A stretch of 64,000 nt of DNA, taken from NCBI GenBank assembly GCA_963844655.1, contig CAWJPA010000007.1, positions 1,240,001 to 1,304,000 on the forward strand, in the 5' to 3' direction. The stretch comes from JASHPR01 sp963844655. Lineage in GTDB: Bacteria; Actinomycetota; Actinomycetes; Streptosporangiales; Streptosporangiaceae. Positions within the stretch are counted from its first letter, which is position 1, and each line of letters opens with the position of its first letter. Below, one piece after another: positions 54,294-63,254 of the stretch. The notes below the pieces were generated by a model that did not search any database, had not been told where the DNA came from, and saw only the letters and a list, made by a program, of their open reading frames with translations. The position numbers were made by a program, and so were the translations under genes.

Positions 54294-55427
54294 TCAGTCG
54301 GAGCTGGCCAGGACGGTGCCGAGGCGGCGCAGCTGGGCGGTGGCGCCGCCGAGCTCGAACTCGGCCCGCTTGGCCGCGACGAAGTAGCGGTGCACCGGGT
54401 AGCTGGTGTCGAGGCCGACCCCGCCGTGGATGTGCACGGCGGTGTGCGCGACCCGGTGCCCTGCGTCGGCGGCCCAGAACTTGGCGGTGGCGATCTCCGG
54501 ATCGCACGGCAGGTCGGCAGAGAGCCGCCAGGCGGCCTGCCACATGGTCAGCCGGATCGCCTCGACATCGATGAACGCGTCGGCGAGGCGCTGCGCCACG
54601 GCCTGGAACGATCCGATCGGCCGCTCGAACTGCACCCGCTTCTGTGCGTACTGCGAGGTCAGCTCCAGGGCCCGCTCCGCGATGCCGAGCTGCATGGCGC
54701 ACAGTCCCACCGTGCCGCGCGCCACCAGCCAGCGGGTGATCAGCGCCCCGTCGGCGGGGGACCCGAGGACCCGGTCGGGGGGCAGTTCGACCCCGGCCAG
54801 CTCGAGGCGGCCCGCGATGTCGCCGTCCACCAGCCGCTGCGCCTCCAGCGTCACGCCGCGATCGTCCGGGGCGACGGCGAACACGGTGACCCCTTCCGCG
54901 GTGGCGGCCGGAACCAGGATCAGGCCGGCCCGCACGCCGGCGGGCACCGCGGTCTTCGTGCCGGTCAGCCGCCATCCACCGGTCTCCCCCTCCCGTTGCA
55001 CATGCTCGGCGCGAGCCGAAGGGACGCCGGGGTCGTCGCCGTCCTCCTCGGACAGCGCGGCCGTGAGGATGAGTTCGCCGCGGCCCGCGGGCACGGCCCA
55101 CCGCCGCTGCTGCTCCGGGGTGCCGAACCGGGCGAGCGCGCCGGCGCCGAGCACGATCGACGCCAGGTATGGCGCCGGGGCCACCGCCCGCCCGATCTCG
55201 GCCAGCACCGAGCACTGATCCAGGAGGCCAAGCCCGGCCCCGCCCAGCGACTCGGACAGCGCCGCGGCCAGGATCCCGGCCCGGGCCAGATGCGCCCAGA
55301 GCGCGGGATCGAACCGGTCGCCGGCCGACTCGACCTCGGCCAGGCGCTCCGGGGTGACCCGCCCGGTCAGCAGAGTCCGCGTGAGCGCAGCGAGTTCGCG
55401 CTGCGTTTCGTTCGGGCTAAATTCCAT
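54294..55427 (-). CDS. fadE27: Steroid side-chain acyl-CoA dehydrogenase, FadE27 (ChsE5) subunit
   Basis: Acyl-CoA dehydrogenase-fold subunit of 377 residues, the partner of FadE26 in the alpha2beta2 enzyme that first desaturates the C27 sterol side chain. Seen: FDPALWAHLARAGILAAALS, ESLGGAGLGLLDQCSVLAEI, QFERPIGSFQAVAQRLADAF and HIHGGVGLDTSYPVHRYFVA with AKRAEFELGGATAQLRRLG at the end. It lacks a catalytic glutamate at the place where FadE26 has one (here GTVGLCAMQLGIAERAL), as expected for the beta subunit. ATG 55427; 19 bases after the fadE26 stop. Confidence 0.88.
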   Translation of the reverse strand: MEFSPNETQRELAALTRTLLTGRVTPERLAEVESAGDRFDPALWAHLARAGILAAALSESLGGAGLGLLDQCSVLAEIGRAVAPAPYLASIVLGAGALARFGTPEQQRRWAVPAGRGELILTAALSEEDGDDPGVPSARAEHVQREGETGGWRLTGTKTAVPAGVRAGLILVPAATAEGVTVFAVAPDDRGVTLEAQRLVDGDIAGRLELAGVELPPDRVLGSPADGALITRWLVARGTVGLCAMQLGIAERALELTSQYAQKRVQFERPIGSFQAVAQRLADAFIDVEAIRLTMWQAAWRLSADLPCDPEIATAKFWAADAGHRVAHTAVHIHGGVGLDTSYPVHRYFVAAKRAEFELGGATAQLRRLGTVLASSD

Positions 55428-55446
55428 GACTTCCCCCCTCGGGTCC

Positions 55447-56670
55447 TCAGCGGCGGGTGTAGGGCAGGCCGAGGCCGGCGGCAGCGATGATGTCCCGCTG
55501 TACCTCGTTCGTGCCGCCGCCGAAGGTCAGGATCAAGGCGGCGCGGTGCATCCGCTCGATGCGGCCGGCCAGGACCGCTCCGGCCGAGTCCGCGCGGACG
55601 TGCGCGTTCGCGCCCAGCACCTCCATCAGCAGCCGGTACGCCTCGGTCGCGAACTCGGTGCCGAAGACCTTGGTGGCTGACGCCCAGGCGGGACTCGTCC
55701 CGGGGGCGCCCTCGCTCCCGGCTGAGTGATCCGCTTCCGCCGCCATCCGCCAGTTGATCAGCTTGAGGAACTCGGCCTTGGCGTGCACCCGGGCCAGGTT
55801 GAGCTGGACCCACTCGGCGTCGATGACGCGCTGGCCAGTGGCCAGCCTGGTGGCCGCGGCCCAGTCCCGGACTTCGCGCAGCGCGGTGCGGATCGGCGCT
55901 GCCGAGGTGAGCGCGACCCGCTCGTGATTGAGCTGGTTGGTGATCAGCGACCAGCCCTTGTTCTCGTCGCCCACCAGGGCGATGGCGGGCACGCGCACGT
56001 CGGAGTAATAAGTGGCGCTGGTCGTGGGCCCGGCGACGGTCCGCACGGGCGTCCAGGAGAAGCCGGGCGCGTCGGTCGGCACGATGAGGATGGACAGGCC
56101 CTTGTGCTTGGGCGCGTCGGGGTCGGTCCGGCAGGCCAGCCACACGTAGTCCGCGTACTGGATCAGGCTGGTCCACATCTTCTGGCCGTTGATGACGTAG
56201 CTCCCACCCGCCTCCCCTTCCCCCTTCACTCGCACGGCCCGGGTGCGCAGCGCGGCGAGGTCGGTGCCGGCCTCGGGCTCGGAGTAGCCGATGGAGAAGT
56301 GGATCTCACCCGCGGCGATCCTGGGCAGGTAGTGCGCCTTCTGCTCCGCGGTCCCGAACCGCATGATCGTGGGGCCGACCGTGTTGATGGTCAGGAACGG
56401 CACCGGCACCCGGGCGATCGCCGCCTCGTCGGTGAAGATCAGCTGGTCGAGCATGGAGCCGTCGCGGCCGCCGTACCGCTTGGGCCAGCTCAGCGCCAGC
56501 CAGCCGTCCCGGCCGAGCTGCCGGACGACCTGACGGTATGCCTGACCGTCGCCGTAGTCACCGTCACCGTCGGCCAGCGCGCGGCGGATCTCGGGTGTCA
56601 TCAGGCCGGCGAAGTAGCTGCGCAGCTCCTGACGCAGGTGCTCCTGCTCGGGCGTGTAGGCCAGGTGCAT
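55447..56670 (-). CDS. fadE26: Steroid side-chain acyl-CoA dehydrogenase, FadE26 (ChsE4) subunit
   Basis: Catalytic subunit of the FadE26-FadE27 heterotetramer acting on 3-oxo-cholest-4-en-26-oyl-CoA, 407 residues. Seen: LAYTPEQEHLRQELRSYFAG, RDGWLALSWPKRYGGRDGSM, IHFSIGYSEPEAGTDLAALR, GQKMWTSLIQYADYVWLACR, catalytic Glu250 in NQLNHERVAL, and LILTFGGGTNEVQRDIIAAA. ATG 56670. First gene of fadE26-fadE27, divergent from a FadA6-like thiolase with a perfect KstR site between, about 40 bases upstream. Confidence 0.92.
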   Translation of the reverse strand: MHLAYTPEQEHLRQELRSYFAGLMTPEIRRALADGDGDYGDGQAYRQVVRQLGRDGWLALSWPKRYGGRDGSMLDQLIFTDEAAIARVPVPFLTINTVGPTIMRFGTAEQKAHYLPRIAAGEIHFSIGYSEPEAGTDLAALRTRAVRVKGEGEAGGSYVINGQKMWTSLIQYADYVWLACRTDPDAPKHKGLSILIVPTDAPGFSWTPVRTVAGPTTSATYYSDVRVPAIALVGDENKGWSLITNQLNHERVALTSAAPIRTALREVRDWAAATRLATGQRVIDAEWVQLNLARVHAKAEFLKLINWRMAAEADHSAGSEGAPGTSPAWASATKVFGTEFATEAYRLLMEVLGANAHVRADSAGAVLAGRIERMHRAALILTFGGGTNEVQRDIIAAAGLGLPYTRR

Positions 56671-56709
56671 CCGCCCTCCGCTGTCATATCGGTAGGCTGG
56701 CGGTACAAA

Positions 56710-56723
56710 TAGAACGTGTTCTA
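56710..56723. promoter_or_regulatory. KstR operator between fadE26 and the FadA6-like thiolase
   Basis: tagaacgtgttcta is a full match to TNNAACNNGTTNNA, with both half-sites exactly symmetrical outside the central GT. It lies 40 bases from the fadE26 start and 37 from the thiolase start. Confidence 0.86.
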
Positions 56724-56759
56724 ATAAGTCTAACCTGAGGTGAGCCGAGGAGATCAGCC

Positions 56760-57911
56760 ATGGCCGAGGCGTTCCTGGTCGAGGCCGTCCGGACGCCGGT
56801 CGGCCGCCGTGGCGGCGGCCTGGCCCGCGCGCACCCGGCCGACCTGGGGGCGCACGTCATCCGGGCGCTGCTGGACCGCACCGGCGTTGATCCGCTGGCC
56901 ATCGATGACGTCGTCTTCGGCTGCGTGGACACCATCGGCCCCCAGGCGGGCGACATCGCGCGTACCGCGTGGCTCGCGGCCGGCCTGCCCGAGGCGGTCC
57001 CCGGCGTAACCGTGGACCGGCAGTGCGGCTCGTCCCAGCAGGCGGTGCACTTCGCCGCGCAGGCCGTTATGAGCGAGACCGCGGACCTGGTGGTCGCGGG
57101 CGGGGTGCAGAACATGAGCCAGATCCCGATCGCGGCGGCGATGCTGGCGGGCCAGGCGTACGGCGCCGACGACCCGTTCAGCGGGTCGGCGGGGTGGCGG
57201 GAGCGGTACGGGACCGAGGAGATCTCCCAGTTCCGGTCGGCGGACATGATCGCCGCCAAGTGGGGGATCGGCCGCGCCGAGATGGAGCGGTACGCGCTGG
57301 CCAGCCACCAGCGGGCGGCTAGCGCCATCGGTGACGGGGCGTTCGAGGCCGAGATCGCCGCGTACGGCACGGTGACCACGGACGAGTGCCCGCGCCGTGA
57401 CACCTCGGTGGAGAAGATGGCCGCGCTGGCGCCGGTGCGCGAGGGCGGCCTGATCACCGCCGCGCTGTCCAGCCAGATCGCGGACGCGGCCGCCGCGCTG
57501 CTGGTTGCCTCGCCCCGGGCCGTGCGGGAGCACGGGCTGCGGCCCCGGGCCCGGATCTGTCATCTCAGCGCGCGCGGCGACGACCCGGTTCTGATGCTCA
57601 CCGCGCCGATCGCGGCGACCGCGCACGCGCTGCGGCGGACGGGGATGACCCTGGGCCAGATCGACCTGGTCGAGATCAACGAGGCGTTCGCCAGCGTGGT
57701 CCTGGCCTGGCAGCGGGAGACCGGTGCCGACCTGGACCGGGTCAACGTCCAGGGGGGTGCGATCGCGCTCGGCCACCCGCTCGGCGCGACGGGTGCCCGG
57801 CTGCTGACCACGTTGCTCCACGCGCTGGAGCGCACCGGGGGCCGGTACGGCCTGGTGACGATGTGCGAGGGTGGCGGCCAGGCGAACGTGACCATCATCG
57901 AGCGCGTGTGA
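56760..57911 (+). CDS. Acetyl-CoA acyltransferase, FadA6-like thiolase
   Basis: Thiolase of 383 residues most like FadA6, the enzyme of ring C/D breakdown in mycobacteria. Seen: FLVEAVRTPVGRRGGGLARA, FGCVDTIGPQAGDIARTAW, the nucleophile in VTVDRQCGSSQQAVHFAAQA, VVAGGVQNMSQIPIAAAM, YGTEEISQFRSADMIAAKWG, VEINEAFASVVLAWQRE, GGAIALGHPLGATGARLL and YGLVTMCEGGGQANVTI. Unusually, the QISDGA motif of thiolases reads QIADAA. ATG 56760 follows GAGGAG. A KstR site lies upstream, whereas fadA6 of M. tuberculosis belongs to the KstR2 regulon. Confidence 0.82.
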   Translation: MAEAFLVEAVRTPVGRRGGGLARAHPADLGAHVIRALLDRTGVDPLAIDDVVFGCVDTIGPQAGDIARTAWLAAGLPEAVPGVTVDRQCGSSQQAVHFAAQAVMSETADLVVAGGVQNMSQIPIAAAMLAGQAYGADDPFSGSAGWRERYGTEEISQFRSADMIAAKWGIGRAEMERYALASHQRAASAIGDGAFEAEIAAYGTVTTDECPRRDTSVEKMAALAPVREGGLITAALSSQIADAAAALLVASPRAVREHGLRPRARICHLSARGDDPVLMLTAPIAATAHALRRTGMTLGQIDLVEINEAFASVVLAWQRETGADLDRVNVQGGAIALGHPLGATGARLLTTLLHALERTGGRYGLVTMCEGGGQANVTIIERV

Positions 57912-57952
57912 CGACTGCGCTGCCGCCGTTCTCAGCTTCGGGGCTGACCAGC

Positions 57953-59839
57953 CTAATGCTGGCCGGCCAGAGTGCGGGCCGCGGCCGCGATGTGATCGGC
58001 GCTGATGCCGGCCGCATCGAGCAGTTCCTGGCTGGTCCCAGACCCTGGCATTTCCGCGACCGCCAGATGCCTGACCGTCAGGTCGGCGCGCCCGGCACCG
58101 GTCAGGGCGTCGACGACGGCCGAGCCGAGACCGCCCTCGGGGTGATGGTCCTCGGCGACCACGAACCTGCCGCCGGTGGCCGCGGCCGCGGCCGACAGCG
58201 TCTCGGCATCGACCGGCTTCACCGAGTACAGGTCGATGACGCGTGCGCTGATCCCGTCGGCCTTGAGCTGGTCGGCCGCGTCCAGGCAGGCGTGCAGGGT
58301 GACGCCCGCCCCGACCAGGGTCACCTGGTCACTGTCGCCGGCGCGGAGCACCTTGGCCCCGCCAACCGGGAACGGCTCGCCCGCCTCGTACAGAACTGGG
58401 TAGGCACCGCGGGTCGTGCGCATGTAGACGATGCCGTCACGATCGGCCATGGCCTGAACGAGCGCGGCCGCGCTGGTCGCGTCGCTCGGGTACAGGACCG
58501 TGGCACCGTGCACGGCGCGCATCATGGCCAGGTCCTCCAGGGCCATCTGCGACGGGCCGTCGGCGCCGATCTCAACCCCTGCGTGCGATCCGGCCAGGCG
58601 GATGTTCGCCTGCGAGATAGCAGCCATCCGGATGAAGTCGTAGGCGCGGGTGAAGAAGGCCGCGAACGTGGAGGCGAACGGCCGGTAGCCGCGCACGCTG
58701 AAACCGACGGCGGCGGCGATCAGCTGCTGCTCGGCGATGTACATCTCGAAGTACCGCTCGGGATACTTATGCGCGAACTCGTCGGCAAAGGTGGAGTTGC
58801 TGACCTCGCCGTCCATCGCGACGACGTCGGGGCGGACGCCGATCGCGGCCAGCGCATCGCCGTAGGCCTTGCGGGTCGCGACCTTGTCCCCGATGGCGTA
58901 GCTCGGCAGCTTCACTTCGGCGGTGCCCGCCGCGTCGCGGGCAGCTGGAGCGGCCGGCCCGGGCTTCGGGCCGCGCACGAGAAGGCTGCGCTCACCGCCA
59001 AGCTCGATGATCGCGCGCTCGGCCATCGGAGCCGGGAGTGGCTTGCCGTGCCAGTCCTCCTTGTCCTCGACCTCGGAGAACCCGCGGCCCTTCAGGGTCC
59101 GGGCGAGGATGACGGTGGGCTGCTGGCCGCTGATGTCACCCGCCTGCGCCATGGCCCGGTCGATCTCGGCCAGGTCGTGGCCGTCGATCACGAAGACCCG
59201 CGCGCCGAACGCCGACGCCCGGCGGTGGTAGGTCTCCAGGTCCCAGGACAGCTCGGTGGGGCCACGCTGCCCGAGCCGGTTGATGTCGACCATGGCGATG
59301 AGGTTGGACAGCTTGTAGTGCGAGGCCTTGTCGAGCGCTTCCCAGATGGAGCCCTCGGCCATCTCGCTGTCGCCGCACAGCACCCAGACCCGGAACGGCG
59401 ATTCATCCAGGTACTTCCCCGCCAGCGCCACGCCGACCGCATCAGGCAGCCCCTGGCCGAGCGACCCGGTGGCCACGTCGACCCAGGGCAGCACCGGGGT
59501 GGGATGACCTTCAAGCCGTGAGCCGAAGCGGCGGTAGCCGGTCATCAGCTCATGGTCGGAGACGACCCCGACCGCCTTGAAGACCGAGTAGAGCAGCGGC
59601 GACGCGTGGCCCTTGGAGAAGATCAGGTGATCGTTGCCGGGGTTGGCCGGCTCATCCCAGTCGTAGCGCAGGTGCCGGCCGACCAGGACGGCCAGCAGAT
59701 CTGCGGCCGACATGCTCGAGGTAGGGTGCCCGGACCCGGCGGACGTGCTCGAGCGGACCGAGTCGACGCGCAGCTGCTGGGCAAGCTCACCGGCTAGCTT
59801 GAGATCAATGTCCGTCTTGGTGGCGGTTGGAGTAGCCAC
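57953..59839 (-). CDS. Transketolase, short (animal-like) type
   Basis: Thiamine-diphosphate enzyme of 628 residues moving two-carbon units between sugar phosphates. Seen: DSVRSSTSAGSGHPTSSMSA, LIFSKGHASPLLYSVFKAVG, TGSLGQGLPDAVGVALAGKY, the ThDP motif CGDSEMAEGSIWEALDKASH with NLIAMVDINRLGQRGPTEL, then the pyrimidine domain ERYFEMYIAEQQLIAAAVGF with its conserved glutamate, and SHAGVEIGADGPSQMALEDL. The ThDP motif reads GDS where GDG is usual. Length fits the animal-like group, not the 660-residue bacterial type. GTG 59839 follows GGGAGG. Confidence 0.87.
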   Translation of the reverse strand: MATPTATKTDIDLKLAGELAQQLRVDSVRSSTSAGSGHPTSSMSAADLLAVLVGRHLRYDWDEPANPGNDHLIFSKGHASPLLYSVFKAVGVVSDHELMTGYRRFGSRLEGHPTPVLPWVDVATGSLGQGLPDAVGVALAGKYLDESPFRVWVLCGDSEMAEGSIWEALDKASHYKLSNLIAMVDINRLGQRGPTELSWDLETYHRRASAFGARVFVIDGHDLAEIDRAMAQAGDISGQQPTVILARTLKGRGFSEVEDKEDWHGKPLPAPMAERAIIELGGERSLLVRGPKPGPAAPAARDAAGTAEVKLPSYAIGDKVATRKAYGDALAAIGVRPDVVAMDGEVSNSTFADEFAHKYPERYFEMYIAEQQLIAAAVGFSVRGYRPFASTFAAFFTRAYDFIRMAAISQANIRLAGSHAGVEIGADGPSQMALEDLAMMRAVHGATVLYPSDATSAAALVQAMADRDGIVYMRTTRGAYPVLYEAGEPFPVGGAKVLRAGDSDQVTLVGAGVTLHACLDAADQLKADGISARVIDLYSVKPVDAETLSAAAAATGGRFVVAEDHHPEGGLGSAVVDALTGAGRADLTVRHLAVAEMPGSGTSQELLDAAGISADHIAAAARTLAGQH

Positions 59840-60033
59840 GAGTACCTCCCGGCGTGCGGTTCAGCGCGGATCGCGACCACGCACGTACCCAGGCTAGGCC
59901 GCTGTACGCGCCCGGGCTGACGGGGATCGGTACCGGCCTTCTCGTCGCGGCACTCTCACAGCTGTGCGTACGGGTCTGCGCTCTTGCCGCGCGACCTCGA
60001 CGCCGAGCTGGCACCGCCGAGGTCAGCGGCCCG

Positions 60034-60699
60034 TCAACCCGCGGCGCGCGGGGTGACCAGGCCGGCCTGGTAGGCGAAGACCACGAGCTGCGCCCGGTCG
60101 CGAGCGCCGAGCTTGATCATCGCCCGGCTGACGTGGGTCTTGGCGGTGGTGGGGCTGAGCACCAGGGCGTCGGCGATCTCGTCGTTGGAAAGGCCGTGCG
60201 CGACCAGGGCCACCACCTCCCGTTCTCTGTTCGTGAGGCTTTCCATCCCCGCCGCGGCGACCGCGTCCGGCGGCCGGGCGGCGAACTCGCTGATCAGGCG
60301 GCGGGTGACGGCGGGGGACAGCAGCGCGTCTCCGCGCATGACGACCCGCAGCGCCTGCAGCAGCTCGGCTGGCTCGGTGTCTTTCAGCAAGAACCCGCTC
60401 GCCCCGGCCCGCAGCGCGGCGAAGATGTACTCGTCGAGCCCGAAGTTGGTGAGGATCATGACGCGCACGCTGTCCAGCCGCTCGTCCGCGACGATCTGCC
60501 GGGTGGCCTCGAGGCCGTCAAGCACCGGCATCTGAATGTCCACGAGAGCGATGTCCGGCCGGTGCTCGGCGGCCAGTGTCACGGCCTGCTGCCCGTCGGC
60601 GGCCTCGGCGACCACCTCGATGTCGTCTTCTGCTTCGAGCAGCGACCGGATGCCGCTGCGGATCAGCGCCTGATCGTCGGCCAGCAGGATTGTGATCAC
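60034..60699 (-). CDS. NarL/LuxR-type response regulator
   Basis: Two-component regulator of 221 residues. The receiver domain has ILLADDQALIRSGIRSLLEA, the phospho-acceptor in DIALVDIQMPVLDGLEATRQ, and the lysine in GASGFLLKDTEPAELLQAL. The DNA-binding LuxR domain is at the end: LTNREREVVALVAHGLSNDE and DALVLSPTTAKTHVSRAMIK. GTG 60699 overlaps the kinase stop (GTGA), so kinase and regulator are coupled. Likely target: the divergent DHA2 exporter (inference). Confidence 0.92.
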   Translation of the reverse strand: MITILLADDQALIRSGIRSLLEAEDDIEVVAEAADGQQAVTLAAEHRPDIALVDIQMPVLDGLEATRQIVADERLDSVRVMILTNFGLDEYIFAALRAGASGFLLKDTEPAELLQALRVVMRGDALLSPAVTRRLISEFAARPPDAVAAAGMESLTNREREVVALVAHGLSNDEIADALVLSPTTAKTHVSRAMIKLGARDRAQLVVFAYQAGLVTPRAAG

Positions 60700-61463
60700 G
60701 ACGGCGCCCGCGTGGGGAGTTCGGCGCGCACCTGGAAGCCGCCGTCCTGCGGTCTCGCTTGGAGCCGGCCGCCGAGCGCGGTCACCCGTTCCCGCATGCC
60801 GATGAGGCCCAGCCCGGGGATCGCCGGCTGGGTGCTGGCGCCGGTGCCGTCGTCGTCGACCTGGATCAAGAGGGCGGCGGGCGTGTAGTGCAGGAGAACC
60901 GACGCGCAGGCACGGCCGGCATGACGGCTTACGTTGTTGAGCGCTTCCTGCACGATCCGGTAGGCGGCCTGATCCACTTCGGGAGGGAGCGGCCGCTCGG
61001 CGCCGGTCACGGTCACGGTCACCGGGAGCCCGGCCGCCCGTGCGCGTGCCACCAGGCTGTCCAGCTGGCCGATGCCGCTGCAGTCGCCGTCCTCCGCGCT
61101 GCGCAGCACGCCGAGCGTCGTACGCAGTTCCCGCACGGCGTCCGCGCCCGCCTCCTGGATCGCCAGCAATGACGGCGGCACCTCCTCACCGCGCTTGCGG
61201 GCCAGGTGCACCGCCACGCCGGCCTGAACTCGGATCACCGAGATGCTGTGCGTCAGGGAATCGTGCAGCTCACGGGCGATCCGCAGCCGCTCCTCCATCG
61301 CCCTGCGCCGGGCCGCTTCGTCCCTTCCCCGCTCCGCATCTTCCGCGCGCTGCTCGACCTCGCGGACGTGCAGCTGCCACATGCGGAACGTCACGGCCAT
61401 GACGCCGGCCGAGATGATCCATCCAGCCGCGTAGAACGTCCGCCGGCCGCGATCCGTACGCAT
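60696..61463 (-). CDS. Sensor histidine kinase (HisKA_3 type)
   Basis: Kinase of about 255 residues with only one clear membrane helix, YAAGWIISAGVMAVTFRMWQ, followed by a coiled stretch REVEQRAEDAERGRDEAARR. The dimerisation/phosphorylation helix is LRIARELHDSLTHSISVIRV with the phospho-histidine in ELHDS; the ATPase has AYRIVQEALNNVSRHAG and GLGLIGMRERVTALGGRLQA. No extracellular sensor domain is visible, so it may sense membrane stress or a membrane-bound drug. ATG 61463 is chosen because longer frames look non-coding and run into the divergent exporter gene. Confidence 0.85.
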   Translation of the reverse strand: MRTDRGRRTFYAAGWIISAGVMAVTFRMWQLHVREVEQRAEDAERGRDEAARRRAMEERLRIARELHDSLTHSISVIRVQAGVAVHLARKRGEEVPPSLLAIQEAGADAVRELRTTLGVLRSAEDGDCSGIGQLDSLVARARAAGLPVTVTVTGAERPLPPEVDQAAYRIVQEALNNVSRHAGRACASVLLHYTPAALLIQVDDDGTGASTQPAIPGLGLIGMRERVTALGGRLQARPQDGGFQVRAELPTRAPS

Positions 61464-61590
61464 TCCTCGAGCGTACGCGCACGGTCCTCCGACGGCGTCC
61501 GCCCGCCGGACCCATTTCCGGCTACTCCCCGCGGAGTACTCGCGCAGGCCGCCACATCCCCTCTGACCAGTTAGAAGACGCTTCCCTCGC

Positions 61591-63210
61591 ATGACGACGA
61601 CGGGCCTGGAGGCCGGCAGCATCGGTGGCATGGCAACGACATCTTCCATGAAGGAACCCATGAACTCCGGACCAACGCCCGTCATGCGCACATCGCGGGC
61701 CAGCGCACCCCCTGACCCCCGCCGGTGGCTGATCCTGGGCACCGTCGCCCTCGCCCAGCTCATGGTCGTGCTGGACGCCACCGTCGTGAACATCGCGCTG
61801 CCGTCCGCGCAGCGGGCCCTGGGCTTCACCACCGTGGACCGGCAGTGGGTGGTGACCGCCTACGCGCTAGCGTTCGGCAGCCTGCTGCTGCTCGGCGGGC
61901 GGCTCGGCGACCTGATCGGCCGCAAGATCACGTTTCTCGTCGGCGCGCTCGGCTTCGCCGCCGCGTCGGCCTTCGGCGGTGCGGCCACCAGCTTCGGCAT
62001 GCTGGTAGCGGCGCGCGCCACCCAGGGGGCGTTCGGCGCGCTGCTCGCGCCCGCAGCCCTGTCGATCCTGTCCACGACGTTCAGCGACCCGAAGGAGCGC
62101 GGCAAGGCGTTCGGCGTCTACGGCGCGATCGTGGGTGCCGGCGGCGCGATCGGCCTGGTGCTCGGCGGCATCCTGACCGAGTACCTCTCCTGGCGCTGGT
62201 GCCTGTACGTGAACCTGATCTTCGCGGGCCTCGCCGGGACCGGAGCGGTGCTGCTGCTCAAGCAGCAGCGCGTCCGCACCAGGACCCGGCTGGACCTGTT
62301 CGGCGCCGCACTCGTCTCGGCGTCAATGTTCTGCCTGGTCTACGGGTTCTCCAACGCGGCAACCCACAACTGGGAAACGCCGTCCACCTATGGCTTCCTG
62401 ACCGCGGGCGTGGCGCTGCTCGCCGCCTTCGCGCTCTGGCAGACCCGCGCAGCCAGCCCGCTGCTGCCGCCCCGGGTGGTGCTCGACCGCAACCGCGGCG
62501 GCGCTTACCTGGCGGTACTGATCGTCGGCGTCGGCATGTTCGGCATCTTCTTGTTCCTCACCTACTACATGCAGCAGAGCCTGCACTACTCGCCGGTGGT
62601 CAGCGGCGTCGCCTTCCTGCCGATGATCGCCATGGTGGTGGTGGCCGCCAACCTGTCCAACGTGGTGCTGCTGCCCCGGGTCGGTCCCAAGCCGCTGGTC
62701 ACCATCGGCATGCTGCTGGCCGCGGGCAGCCTGGTGTGGCTGACCAGGATCGGAGTGCACTCGGGCTACGCGACGGCGGTGCTCGGTCCGCTGATGGTGG
62801 CCGGCCTGGGTCTCGGCTTCACAATCGCGCCGTCGATGAACACCGGAACGTTCGGCGTGGCGCCGCAGGACGCGGGCGTGGCCTCGGCCACGCTCAACAC
62901 CGGCCAGCAGATCGGCGGCTCGATTGGCACCGCGCTGCTGAATACGATCTTCGCCAGCGCGGTGGCGCACTACCTGACCAGCCACCTGAGCCCCGCCACC
63001 CTGGCCCACGACCGCCCTGCGCCGTCCCTGACCGAGATGTCGCTGATTCACGGCTACACCATCGCGTTCTGGGTCGCGGCAGCCATCTTCGGCGCCGGCG
63101 CGGTGATCTGCGGGACGCTGTTCCGTTCCGGCCCGCTACGTGCCTCCGGGGCCCCGACACCCGCGCCGCCCAGGGCAGCCGCGCAGCAAGCCACCGCACA
63201 CGTCGGATAG
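61591..63210 (+). CDS. DHA2-family MFS drug efflux transporter (14-TMS)
   Basis: Exporter of up to 539 residues. Seen: WLILGTVALAQLMVVLDATV, NIALPSAQRALGF, GGRLGDLIGRKITFLVGALG (motif A), AIVGAGGAIGLVLGGILTEY (motif C) and FLTYYMQQSLHYSPVVSGVA. It is clearly paralogous to the transporter at 21836-23473. Several starts are possible (61591, 61630, 61648, 61660); homology begins near residue 40. Divergent from the kinase/regulator pair, which may control it. A VIT-like gene follows 44 bases downstream. Confidence 0.85.
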   Translation: MTTTGLEAGSIGGMATTSSMKEPMNSGPTPVMRTSRASAPPDPRRWLILGTVALAQLMVVLDATVVNIALPSAQRALGFTTVDRQWVVTAYALAFGSLLLLGGRLGDLIGRKITFLVGALGFAAASAFGGAATSFGMLVAARATQGAFGALLAPAALSILSTTFSDPKERGKAFGVYGAIVGAGGAIGLVLGGILTEYLSWRWCLYVNLIFAGLAGTGAVLLLKQQRVRTRTRLDLFGAALVSASMFCLVYGFSNAATHNWETPSTYGFLTAGVALLAAFALWQTRAASPLLPPRVVLDRNRGGAYLAVLIVGVGMFGIFLFLTYYMQQSLHYSPVVSGVAFLPMIAMVVVAANLSNVVLLPRVGPKPLVTIGMLLAAGSLVWLTRIGVHSGYATAVLGPLMVAGLGLGFTIAPSMNTGTFGVAPQDAGVASATLNTGQQIGGSIGTALLNTIFASAVAHYLTSHLSPATLAHDRPAPSLTEMSLIHGYTIAFWVAAAIFGAGAVICGTLFRSGPLRASGAPTPAPPRAAAQQATAHVG

Positions 63211-63254
63211 CGGCAACCACCCGAATGTTCACACCGGCCCCGAGGAGGAGCCAC

